Shown here piece after piece: positions 25,080-32,954 of a DNA stretch of 64,000 bases (position 1 is its first letter; the number at the start of each line of letters is the position of its first letter). A model generated the notes under the pieces. The model saw nothing but the letters and a program-made list of their open reading frames with translations, was not told the origin of the DNA and did not search any database. The translations under genes and the position numbers were made by a program. The stretch is from the NCBI RefSeq assembly GCF_041080675.1, contig NZ_CP163520.1, positions 7,283,501-7,347,500 of the forward strand. Direction: 5' to 3'. The stretch comes from Streptomyces sp. cg36. Lineage in GTDB: Bacteria; Actinomycetota; Actinomycetes; Streptomycetales; Streptomycetaceae.

Positions 25080-25949
25080 CTACGAGCGCTGCGCCAGGGA
25101 GTCGATGAACTCCTTCCACGTGGCGACCGTGTTCGCCGGTGGCGGCGCGATCGCGGGGACGGCGCCGAAGTCCGAGTACTCCTCGACCACCAGCTCGGGC
25201 CCCTTGGTGCCGTAGCCCCGCTCCTGCGACTTGAGGACGAGCCCGTCCTTGCCCACCCACATCTCGATGAACACCGTGTTCAGGCCCGCCCTGCGGCTGG
25301 TGGCCACATAGCCGTCGCGGACGCGGTCGTCGAGGGCCGGGCCCCGGTACCCGGCGAGTTCGTCCATGACGACCCTGCCGTAGTAGTGGTCGGCCGGACG
25401 GCCGCCGACCTGCTCCTCGCCGACGCGCCGGGTCGACGGCGACGCGGCGAGCGCCCCCGCGAACTCGCGGACGTACCCCGCGGCCCGCGCCCCGCCGGAC
25501 GCGGCGCCGTCGGCCGGGCCGCCGTCCATCCGGTACCAGCTCTTGCCGGGCAGCTCGTCCGTGTACACATAGACCGCGCCGCCGCTGGAGACCATGTGGC
25601 TGAACCCGCTGGGGTTGGCCCGGGACGGGCTGCTCCACGACTTGACGACGCTCGCCGAGGGCGACTTCTGGAAGAGCATCTCGGAGTGGCCCTCGCCCTT
25701 GGCGCCGCGCTGCACGGTCCGGTACGAGGACTGCGCGCCGGTCTTGCGCGCGGCGGCGAGCACCGCGGCCCGCGCCCGGGCGCCCGGGGCGTCCTCGCCC
25801 CCGCCGCCCTCGTCGCCCCGCTCCCGGTCGGCCGTGCCCCGGCCGCCGTCCGGATCCGCGGCGGAGTCACCGCTTCCGCACCCCGCGAGCGCCACCGCGA
25901 GCGCCGCGCCGACGGCGCTCAGCACGAGGCCCTTCCCCATGAACCGCAC
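25080..25949 (-). CDS. Putative lipoprotein, LppX/LolA-like fold possible
   Basis: 289 aa from GTG 25949, supported by GGAAGGA about ten bases upstream; the ATG four codons later is the alternative. Lipobox L-A-G-C near residue 25 is followed by an Asp/Gly-rich linker to about 55. The body includes S-Y-R-T-V-Q-R-G, V-V-K-S-W-S-S, G-A-V-Y-V-Y-T-D, G-R-P-A-D-H-Y-Y-G-R-V and T-V-F-I-E-M-W-V-G-K-D-G-L. That arrangement resembles actinobacterial lipid-binding LppX/LprG-type lipoproteins. The function is not established. It should be anchored outside the membrane. Confidence 0.7.
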   Translation of the reverse strand: MRFMGKGLVLSAVGAALAVALAGCGSGDSAADPDGGRGTADRERGDEGGGGEDAPGARARAAVLAAARKTGAQSSYRTVQRGAKGEGHSEMLFQKSPSASVVKSWSSPSRANPSGFSHMVSSGGAVYVYTDELPGKSWYRMDGGPADGAASGGARAAGYVREFAGALAASPSTRRVGEEQVGGRPADHYYGRVVMDELAGYRGPALDDRVRDGYVATSRRAGLNTVFIEMWVGKDGLVLKSQERGYGTKGPELVVEEYSDFGAVPAIAPPPANTVATWKEFIDSLAQRS

Positions 25950-26063
25950 AGCCCGTGTTCCTTCCCCGTTCCTGCGAAAACCCCCTGATCCTAGACGTTT
26001 GCGCAGGTGGACCGGGCGGCGAAGGAGAACGCGGGCGTACGGTCCGGTGTCCGGGGAGCGCCG

Positions 26064-26855
26064 TCAGGCCGCGAAGAACCCGCTCAGAACGGGTGCGAGC
26101 GCCTGCGCCGAGAAGACGTGGTCCTGCCCGGGGAGCGTCAGCGCGCGCCCGTCCGGCACGGCCTCGGCGATGGCCGCGGCCGGGGCCCGCAGCCAGTCGG
26201 GACTCGCCCCGCCCGCGATCGCCAGCACCGGCACGTCGAGCGTCGCGAGCCGGTCCACGGGCAGCGAGGCGTCCCCGAGCACGGCGTGCTCGTACGCCAG
26301 GGTGTGCGCCAGCGCCGCCATGCCCGGCCACATGGGGGAGTGCCGGACCCGGTCGAGCTGCTCCGGGGACATGCCGAGCCGGGAGACGAACAGCTCGACC
26401 GCGTCCGAGCGCCGCCCGGCCGCGAGGAGCGCGGCGAGTTCGGTGCCGTAGCGCGCGTTCCCGGCACGCCGCTCCGCCTCCAGGGCGAACGGCGGCTCGT
26501 ACACCGCGACCGCCGTCACCGGCACCCCGCCCGCCGCCGCCCGCAGCGCCAGCACACCGCCGGAGGAGAGCCCGTACAGCCGCACCGGGCCGCCCGCCTC
26601 GGCGGCCACCGCCGCCAGGTCCTCGACCTCGCGCGCGACTTCGTAGGGGAGGGTGTCCCCGCTGGCCCCGCGACCGCGCCGGTCGTAGGTGAACACGGTG
26701 AAGTCCGCGGCCAGCAGGCGGGCGAGCGCGGTGTGCGTCTCCCGGGTGCTGAACGCGCCGCCGACGAGGACCAGCGGCGGCCCCGCGCCCAGCCGGTCGT
26801 AGGCGATGGGCGTTCCGTCGGCGGAGCGGGCCGTGGCCGTGGGGGTGGCGTCCAT
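26064..26855 (-). CDS. Alpha/beta hydrolase
   Basis: 263 aa read from ATG 26855; an ATG at 26873 is possible. Core: P-L-V-L-V-G-G-A-F-S (oxyanion strand), Y-D-R-R-G-R-G-A-S-G, nucleophile elbow Y-G-L-S-S-G-G, then D-V-P-V-L-A-I-A-G-G and G-Q-D-H-V-F for the catalytic Asp and His regions. Such proteins are esterases or lactonases, often in resistance or stress contexts. Substrate is unknown. It is divergent from the small toxin-antitoxin-like pair. Confidence 0.85.
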   Translation of the reverse strand: MDATPTATARSADGTPIAYDRLGAGPPLVLVGGAFSTRETHTALARLLAADFTVFTYDRRGRGASGDTLPYEVAREVEDLAAVAAEAGGPVRLYGLSSGGVLALRAAAGGVPVTAVAVYEPPFALEAERRAGNARYGTELAALLAAGRRSDAVELFVSRLGMSPEQLDRVRHSPMWPGMAALAHTLAYEHAVLGDASLPVDRLATLDVPVLAIAGGASPDWLRAPAAAIAEAVPDGRALTLPGQDHVFSAQALAPVLSGFFAA

Positions 26856-26941
26856 GGGGCCATGGTCACCCATGGACGCGCGCCGCGCCGCCGGTTCCGG
26901 CCGCGCCCGCACGAACGGGCGCGCGCGGCGGAGCCCGGGCC

Positions 26942-27043
26942 GACATGTCCGGCATGCCGTACCCGACGCCGGCGTCGGACGTGGTGGTTCCGGTCGAAGC
27001 CATGTCCGCGCTGTACGCCCTGCTGTACGGTCGGGACATGTCC
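26942..27043. promoter_or_regulatory. Repeated palindromes upstream of RHH gene
   Basis: GACATGTC occurs at 26942-26949 and again at 27035-27042, where it overlaps the ATG at 27038. CCGACGCCGGCGTCGG, a 16-bp perfect palindrome, lies at 26963-26978. TACGGT at 27026-27031 is the likely leaderless -10. RHH antitoxins commonly bind such short palindromes to repress their own operon. Confidence 0.5.
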
Positions 27044-27286
27044 AAGTCAGTGACGATCCGGGTCGACGACCAACTCCACGCGCTGCTGAAGGAGCGCGCG
27101 GAGGCGGAGGGGTCGACGGTGACCGCGCTAGTGACCCAGGCCGCCTACGACGCGGTGCGCGACCCGCGCCTCGAAGGGGCCGCCGAGGTCTTCCGCTCCT
27201 TCATCGCCGAACAGGGCGACGCGTTCGACGCGGCGTTCCCCGACGACGCGCCCGACCAGCTGGACGCCTCGGGACGGGCCGCCTGA
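27038..27286 (+). CDS. Ribbon-helix-helix antitoxin-like protein
   Basis: 82 aa. The first 45 residues form an RHH domain: S-K-S-V-T-I-R-V-D-D-Q-L-H-A-L-L-K-E-R-A-E-A-E-G-S-T-V-T-A-L-V. An acidic tail (F-P-D-D-A-P-D-Q-L-D) would neutralise a partner. The ATG is six bases after a TACGGT box with no ribosome-binding site, indicating leaderless expression. It precedes the Fic-like gene by 2 bp. I infer an antitoxin and autorepressor role. Confidence 0.75.
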   Translation: MSKSVTIRVDDQLHALLKERAEAEGSTVTALVTQAAYDAVRDPRLEGAAEVFRSFIAEQGDAFDAAFPDDAPDQLDASGRAA

Positions 27287-27288
27287 CC

Positions 27289-27660
27289 GTGGAGTTCCAC
27301 ATCGACATCCGCTGGCTCCTGGAGCGCCAGACGGAAGTGCTGCCCAAGCATCCGAGCGTGCACGACTTCTCCACCCTGGTGGCCGCCGTCGGCCGCCACC
27401 GCGTCAACACCCCGCGCGTCGAAGCCACCGTCGACAACTCCTGGCGGGCGGGCGCGCTGATGCACGCGATCATCCGCCTGCGCCCCCTGCCCGCCCGCAA
27501 CGCGCTGTTCGGGGCCGCCGTCGTCGTGGCGTACATGAACGCCGCGGGCGAGGGCCTGGACGCGCCCTACGGCGCGCTGATCGACCTGGCCAAGGACATA
27601 GACGCGGGCCACACCGACGCCTACGACGCCGCCGACCGCATCCGCTCCTGGCGCATCTGA
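27289..27660 (+). CDS. Fic/Doc-like toxin component, degenerate active site
   Basis: 123 aa from GTG 27289. The fold matches small Doc-type proteins: an N-terminal V-E-F-H-I-D-I-R-W-L-L-E-R, then H-P-S-V-H-D-F-S-T-L-V-A-A-V-G-R-H-R, then A-R-N-A-L-F-G-A-A-V-V-V-A-Y-M-N, and a C-terminal Y-D-A-A-D-R-I-R-S-W. The AMP-transfer signature H-x-F-x-D/E-G-N-G/K-R is absent; the corresponding stretch reads L-R-P-L-P-A-R-N-A-L-F. It may have lost AMPylation or kinase activity. The family is widespread in Streptomyces next to the RHH gene. Whether the pair is toxic is unknown. Confidence 0.65.
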   Translation: MEFHIDIRWLLERQTEVLPKHPSVHDFSTLVAAVGRHRVNTPRVEATVDNSWRAGALMHAIIRLRPLPARNALFGAAVVVAYMNAAGEGLDAPYGALIDLAKDIDAGHTDAYDAADRIRSWRI

Positions 27661-27755
27661 AGCCGCCGCACGGGTCAACTCCACGCATACGCAACCCATT
27701 TGGCGCGAATGGCGCGGTTGCCCGCGTGGCGCGCGGTGCGTCAGCGTGAGGTGTC

Positions 27756-30700
27756 ATGGACCGTGACCCCAGCGGCGCCGCCGCCCCCCTCTCCGTCCCT
27801 TCCCTCTCCCGCCGCCAGCTCCTGGCCGCCGCGGGCGCCGCCTCGGCCGTCACCACCCTCGCGCCGGTCCCGGCACTCGCCCGCCGGCGCGCCGGTGCCA
27901 CGCTCTCCTTCACCGCGGCCACCAACGGCTCGGCCACCCTCGCCCCCGCCGGCGACCGGCTGATCGCCGAGGTCCAGGACGTGCTGTGGTCGCTGCCCAG
28001 AGGCGGGGGCCCGGCCGTGCCGCTCACCCCGGCCGGGCTCGAACCCAACCGGCCCTGCCACTCCCCGGACGGCTCGCTGATCGCGTTCTGCGCGTACCAG
28101 GGCGGCGGCTACCACGTGTGGACCATGCGCGCGGACGGCACCGGTCTGCGGCGGCGCACCGACGGCCCGTGGGACGACCGGGGACCGGCCTGGTCGCCGG
28201 ACGGCACCCGGATCGCGTTCGCCTCCGAGCGGGCGGGCGACCCGGTGACCGGCGGCCCCTACCGCATCCACGTCCTCGACCTGCGCACCGGTGCCGTCAC
28301 CGCGCTCACCGGACTGCCCGGCCAGGACGGGCCGTCGCAGGACGGCCCCTGGGAGGACTTCGACCCCACCTGGTCGCCGGACGGGCGGCGGGTGCTGTTC
28401 GTCCGGGGCGGGCCCGTCACCACCCCGCTCGGCTCCGTCATGGACGCCCGCACCGTCGCCGCCGTACCCGCCGACGGCGCGGGCCCGGTCACCGTCGTGC
28501 GCACCGAGACCGGGGCCGTGCAGGTGATGACCCCGGCCCTGGCCCCGGACGGCCGCCGCCTGGCGTACCTGCGCACCACCGCGGCCCCCGCCGCCAGTTG
28601 CGCGCTGGTCGTCGACGGCGCCCCGGTCCCGGTCGCCGGGGACGTCGCGCCGGTGCCCCCGCGCTGGACGGCGGCGGGCGAAGTGCTGCTGACCGTCGAC
28701 GGCCGCTTCACCCTCGTGCGCCCCGACCGGCCGGACCACACCGAGACCATCCCCTTCCAGGGAGCGCTGCCGATCGCGCGCCCGCGCTACCGCGTCAAGG
28801 AGTACGACCTCGGCGAAGGGCGCGCCAAGCCGGTGCGGTCCGTCCATCTGCCCGCGCTCTCGCCGGACGGGCGCCGCGTCGCCTTCGCCGCCCTCAACAC
28901 CCTGTGGCTGGCGGACACCACGGGCGCCCGGCCGCCCGAGCGGCTGCGTGCGTCGGCGCCCACCCGCTATCTGCTCGGGCCGTCCTGGGCGCGCGACGGG
29001 CGCTCGCTGGTGTACGCGGACGACCGCGACGGGCTGCTCGGCGTCTACCGGCGCGACCTCGCCACCGGAGACGAGAGCGCGCTGGCCACGGGCGGGCGGG
29101 TGCACCCGGCGCTCTCGCCCGACGGAAAGCGGCTCGCCTGCCTCGACCTGACGGGCCGGCTGCTCGTACGGGACCTCGGCACGGGCGCCGAACGCGTCCT
29201 GGTGAGCGCCCTCGGCGCGGGCGGGCTGCCCGGCCGCCCCAGCTGGTCGCCGGACGGCCGCCACCTCGCGTTCTGCGACCGCAACCGCCTCAACTCCCGC
29301 TTCCGGGAGGGCTACAACCTCATCCGGGTCGTCGACACGGCCTCCGGCGCCGCCCGGCTGCACGCCGTCGCGCCCCACGTCTCGATCTCCGACCGCTACG
29401 ACTCGGGGCCCGTCTGGTCGCCCGACGGCCGCCAGCTGGCGGTGATCGTCGAATCGGCGCTCTGCCTGCTGCCCGTCGCCCCCGACGGCACCCCGCAGGG
29501 CCCGCCGCGCACCCTGACCGACGAACCGGCCGACCACCCCTCCTGGTCCGGGGACTCGCGCACCCTGCTCTACCTCTCCGGCGGCCGGCTGCGGCTGATC
29601 CCGGCCGCGGGCGGCCCGGCCCGCACCGTCCGGGTGCCGCTGGACGCGCACCGCCCCGAGCCCGCCGACGCCGTGGTGCACGCCGGGCGGCTCTGGGACG
29701 GCACCGGCGAGCGGGTGCGGGACGACGTGGACATCGTGGTGCGCGGCGGGCGGATCGCCGCCGTCGAGCCGCACCGCACGCGCCGGGCGGTGCGGCGGAT
29801 CGACGCCTCGCGGCGCACGGTCGTGCCCGGCCTGTGGGACACCCACACCCACCCCTGGCAGAGCACCTACGGCGGTCGCCAGACGGTCGGCCAGCTGACC
29901 TACGGGATCACCACGGCCGTCTCCCTGGGCGGCTTCGCGTACGAACAGGCGCGGGTGCGCGAGGCGGTGGCGGCGGGGGAGCTCGCCGGGCCCCGGCTGC
30001 TGACCACAGGCGAACTGCTCGACGGGTCCCGGGTGGCGTACAGCATGGGCCGCGCCCACCGCACCCGGCAGGGGCTGCGGCGCTCGCTGGAGCGGGGCGC
30101 CGCGCTCGACTGGGACTTCGTCAAGACCTATGTGCGGGCGCCGGGCTGGGTGATGGAGGAGGCGGCCCGCTTCGCCCACGAGCGGCTCGGCGCCCGGTGC
30201 GGCAGCCATCTGCTCTCGCCCGGCGTCCAGCTGGGCCAGGATCTGACGACCCATCTGCAGGCCACCCAGCGGGCCGAGTTCGGGCACGCCGTCACCGCCA
30301 CCGGCCACGCCTCCCAGGACGTGGTGGAGATCTACACCCGGCACGGGGTGAACTTCGCGCTCATCGCCACCCCGTTCACCTCGGTCCCGCTGATCGGGGC
30401 GCAGCCCGACCTCGCCGACGATCCGCGGGTGACGGCGGTGATGCCGCCCTGGGACGTCGCACTCGTGCGCCAGTCGGCCGCGGCGGCGCCCACCCCGGCC
30501 CAACTGGCCACCCTGCGCACCGAGACCGACGTCTACCGCCGGGTGCTGGAGGCGGGCGGCCTGGTCGCCCTCGGCACCGACGCGCCGCTCGTGCCGGTCG
30601 GCCTCTCCCTGCACATGGGGCTGCGCGCGCTGCACCGCGGCGGGCTCTCCCCGGCGGCGGCCCTGCGCACCGCGACGGTGCTGCCCGCCCGCCTGTTCGG

Positions 30701-30965
30701 GGTCGAGGAGCACCTGGGGACCGTACGGGAGGGGCTGCTGGCGGATCTGACCGTGGTGGACGGCGATCCGTTCACGGACTTCGACGAGCTGGTGCGGACG
30801 GTGGCCGTGCTGCGGGGCGGGACGCCGTACGCCACCGACGAGCTGGTGGCCTCCTTCGGCCACCCGGAGCCGGGCCGGGCGGACCACGAGGAGTGGCTGG
30901 CGGCGGGACGGCTGATGCGCCGGGGCGGCTGCTGCGACGCGGAGGAGGCGCTGCTGCCCGGCTGA
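27756..30965 (+). CDS. Tat-exported amidohydrolase with N-terminal TolB/PD40 beta-propeller
   Basis: 1069 aa. The twin-arginine signal S-R-R-Q-L-L-A-A-A lies near residue 18. Residues about 60-640 contain many PD40/TolB repeats (P-D-G-x-x-I/L-A-F, W-S-P-D-G, S-P-D-G-R). The C-terminal amidohydrolase domain (about 645-1045) has V-V-P-G-L-W-D-T-H-T-H as the metal H-x-H, F-G-H-A-V and A-T-G-H-A as further His ligands, and L-G-T-D-A-P-L as the metal Asp. The fusion suggests an extracellular metal-dependent hydrolase acting on a peptide-like or cyclic amide substrate. Nothing adjacent is obviously linked. Confidence 0.88.
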   Translation: MDRDPSGAAAPLSVPSLSRRQLLAAAGAASAVTTLAPVPALARRRAGATLSFTAATNGSATLAPAGDRLIAEVQDVLWSLPRGGGPAVPLTPAGLEPNRPCHSPDGSLIAFCAYQGGGYHVWTMRADGTGLRRRTDGPWDDRGPAWSPDGTRIAFASERAGDPVTGGPYRIHVLDLRTGAVTALTGLPGQDGPSQDGPWEDFDPTWSPDGRRVLFVRGGPVTTPLGSVMDARTVAAVPADGAGPVTVVRTETGAVQVMTPALAPDGRRLAYLRTTAAPAASCALVVDGAPVPVAGDVAPVPPRWTAAGEVLLTVDGRFTLVRPDRPDHTETIPFQGALPIARPRYRVKEYDLGEGRAKPVRSVHLPALSPDGRRVAFAALNTLWLADTTGARPPERLRASAPTRYLLGPSWARDGRSLVYADDRDGLLGVYRRDLATGDESALATGGRVHPALSPDGKRLACLDLTGRLLVRDLGTGAERVLVSALGAGGLPGRPSWSPDGRHLAFCDRNRLNSRFREGYNLIRVVDTASGAARLHAVAPHVSISDRYDSGPVWSPDGRQLAVIVESALCLLPVAPDGTPQGPPRTLTDEPADHPSWSGDSRTLLYLSGGRLRLIPAAGGPARTVRVPLDAHRPEPADAVVHAGRLWDGTGERVRDDVDIVVRGGRIAAVEPHRTRRAVRRIDASRRTVVPGLWDTHTHPWQSTYGGRQTVGQLTYGITTAVSLGGFAYEQARVREAVAAGELAGPRLLTTGELLDGSRVAYSMGRAHRTRQGLRRSLERGAALDWDFVKTYVRAPGWVMEEAARFAHERLGARCGSHLLSPGVQLGQDLTTHLQATQRAEFGHAVTATGHASQDVVEIYTRHGVNFALIATPFTSVPLIGAQPDLADDPRVTAVMPPWDVALVRQSAAAAPTPAQLATLRTETDVYRRVLEAGGLVALGTDAPLVPVGLSLHMGLRALHRGGLSPAAALRTATVLPARLFGVEEHLGTVREGLLADLTVVDGDPFTDFDELVRTVAVLRGGTPYATDELVASFGHPEPGRADHEEWLAAGRLMRRGGCCDAEEALLPG

Positions 30966-30975
30966 TGACGGACCG

Positions 30976-31593
30976 TCAGCGGCTGGCGGAGACCGCCGCC
31001 ACGACGGCACGGGCGAGCCGGGCGACATAGGCGTCGTCGGTCGGCCCGCCCACCGCCAGCATGCGGAAGTACAGCGGGGCGCCGAACAGGTCGGTGGCCA
31101 GGCCGGTGTCGATGTCCGGCGGCAGCTCGCCCCGGGCCGCCGCGCGCTCCAGCAGGGTGGCGACGGCCGTGCGGCGCGGGGCGAGGACGCTCTCGTGCAG
31201 CGCGGCGCGCAAAGAGGCGCTGCGGGCCGACTCCGCGACCAGGTCGGGGATGATCCGGCCCACCAGCGGATGGCGCAGCGCCGCCAGGGTCTCCCGCAGG
31301 AACCGCTCCACGTCGTCGTGGAGCGAGCCGGAGTCGGCCGTGGTGGGGATGTGTGCGGCGGCGGCCCCGGACACCAGCTCGACGACCATGGCCTCCTTGG
31401 ACGGCCAGCGCCGGTAGAGGGCGGCCTTGCCGACGCCCGCGCGGCGGGTGACCGCCTCCATGGACGTACGCGCGTACCCCGACTCGGCCAGCTCCTCGAA
31501 GACCGCCCGCCGGATGGTCTCGGTGACGGATTCGCGCAGCACGCCCGCTCCGGTGGGCGGGCGCCGCAGGGCACTCTCGGGAAGGGCGGCCAT
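30976..31593 (-). CDS. TetR family repressor of the thiolase operon (inferred)
   Basis: 205 aa. The N-terminal HTH (about 22-68) includes E-E-L-A-E-S-G-Y-A-R-T-S-M-E-A-V-T-R-R-A-G-V-G-K-A-A-L-Y-R-R-W-P-S-K. The C-terminal domain resembles TetR_C_11-type ligand pockets. It is divergent from the thiolase operon, and two matched operators lie in the gap, so autoregulation and repression of that operon are likely. The inducer is probably an acyl-CoA or acid, by inference from the genes controlled. Confidence 0.88.
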   Translation of the reverse strand: MAALPESALRRPPTGAGVLRESVTETIRRAVFEELAESGYARTSMEAVTRRAGVGKAALYRRWPSKEAMVVELVSGAAAAHIPTTADSGSLHDDVERFLRETLAALRHPLVGRIIPDLVAESARSASLRAALHESVLAPRRTAVATLLERAAARGELPPDIDTGLATDLFGAPLYFRMLAVGGPTDDAYVARLARAVVAAVSASR

Positions 31594-31613
31594 GATCGGA
31601 GATTAACACGGAA

Positions 31614-31631
31614 CGGAACGGTTGCGTTCCG
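31614..31631. promoter_or_regulatory. TetR operator 1
   Basis: CGGAACG-GTTG-CGTTCCG, a perfect 7-bp inverted repeat with 4-bp spacer, 21 bp from the repressor start. Confidence 0.75.
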
Positions 31632-31665
31632 TGAATCGGCGGGTGTACGTTCGCCGCGAACGAGC

Positions 31666-31683
31666 CGGAACGGTGCCGTTCCG
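31666..31683. promoter_or_regulatory. TetR operator 2
   Basis: CGGAACG-GTGC-CGTTCCG has the same half-sites as operator 1. Centres are 52 bp apart, close to five helical turns, so both could be bound on one face. Confidence 0.75.
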
Positions 31684-31781
31684 TTTCAGGGTCGGGTCCC
31701 GCTTCTCGGGAGGTCCGCGGTGCAACTCCTCTGCGACGACAAGGCGTTCTCCTTCGACCGGCTCGACGGACGGGGGATCTG

Positions 31782-32954
31782 ATGCTGCCCGACATCGCCG
31801 TGGTGGACGGGGCCCGCACCCCGATCGGACGGTTCAGGGGCGCCCTGCGCTCGGTGCCCGCGCACCGGCTCGCCGCGCTGGTGATCGGGGAGGCGCTGCG
31901 CCGCGCGGAGACCGCCCCGCACCTGGTGGACGAGGTCGTGCTGGGGTGCGTGGGACAGGTCGGGCCGGACGCCTTCCACGCGCGGCGGGCCGCGCTGGCC
32001 GCCGGGCTGCCGGTCGAGGTGCCCGCGTACAACGTCAACCGGCTCTGCGGCTCGGGGCTCCAGGCCGTGTGGTCCGCCGCGCAGATGCTCGCCCTCGGCG
32101 AGGCGCGGGCCGTGGTGGCCGGGGGCGCCGAGTCGATGACCCGTCAGCCGCTGCTCGACTACAGCGAGCGCGCACCGGGCGAACTGGCCGGGCAGTCTCG
32201 TATCGACGGCACGTTCTCGCTGGTCACCGACCCCTTCTCGGGCGGCCCCATGGGGTTGACGGGCGAGCGGGTGGCCGAGCGGTTCGCCATCCCCCGGGCC
32301 CGCCAGGACAACTGGGCCGCCCGCAGCCAGCAGCGGGCGGCGCAGGCCGTGGCGCGCGGGCGGTTCACCGAGCAGATCGTCCCCGTGGCCACCCCGGACG
32401 GCACCGCCGAGCACGACGAACACCCGCGCCCGCGCACCACCGTGGAGCGGCTCGCCGGGCTCGACCCGGCGTTCGTGCCCGGCGGCACGGTGACCGCCGG
32501 CAACTCCGCCGGCCTCAACGACGGGGCCGCCGCCGTACTGATGATGCGCGGGGCCGACCTGCCGTCCGGGGCCGTACCGCTGTGCCTGCTGCGGGACGTG
32601 GTGGCGCACGCGCTGGACCCCGAGATCATGGGGTTCGCGCCCGCCGGAGCCGTCGCCAGGCTGCTGCGCCGCGCCGGACTCACCGTCGACGACCTCGCGG
32701 TGGTCGAGCTCAACGAGGCGTTCGCCGCACAGGTCCTGGCCGTCGTGGACGACCTGGGGCTCGACCCCGAGCGGGTGAACCCCAACGGCGGGGCCATCGC
32801 GCTCGGCCATCCCATCGGCGCCACCGGCACGGTCCTGCTGCTGAAGGCGGCCCACGAACTGCGGCGCACCGGCGGGCGGTTCGGCGTGGTGGCGCTCTGC
32901 ATCGGCGGCGGCCAGGGCATCGCCGCCCTCATCGAGAACCCGGAGGGCAACTGA
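31782..32954 (+). CDS. Thiolase (acetyl-CoA acyltransferase family)
   Basis: 390 aa. The nucleophile Cys is in N-R-L-C-G-S-G-L-Q-A (about residue 89). The conserved V-V-E-L-N-E-A-F-A-A-Q, then N-P-N-G-G-A-I-A-L-G-H-P-I-G-A-T-G and C-I-G-G-G-Q-G-I-A blocks supply the remaining catalytic His and Cys. It is a degradative-type length enzyme that cleaves 3-ketoacyl-CoA with CoA. It overlaps the acyl-CoA synthetase by 1 bp (TGATG). TetR control and neighbours suggest a dedicated acid-catabolic operon. Confidence 0.92.
   Translation: MLPDIAVVDGARTPIGRFRGALRSVPAHRLAALVIGEALRRAETAPHLVDEVVLGCVGQVGPDAFHARRAALAAGLPVEVPAYNVNRLCGSGLQAVWSAAQMLALGEARAVVAGGAESMTRQPLLDYSERAPGELAGQSRIDGTFSLVTDPFSGGPMGLTGERVAERFAIPRARQDNWAARSQQRAAQAVARGRFTEQIVPVATPDGTAEHDEHPRPRTTVERLAGLDPAFVPGGTVTAGNSAGLNDGAAAVLMMRGADLPSGAVPLCLLRDVVAHALDPEIMGFAPAGAVARLLRRAGLTVDDLAVVELNEAFAAQVLAVVDDLGLDPERVNPNGGAIALGHPIGATGTVLLLKAAHELRRTGGRFGVVALCIGGGQGIAALIENPEGN

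Noticed and set aside
27741..31574. 1277-codon open frame on the minus strand
   Set aside because: It is the antisense shadow of the amidohydrolase gene, Arg/Gly/Ala/Pro-rich with no motifs. The plus-strand protein has clear domains.
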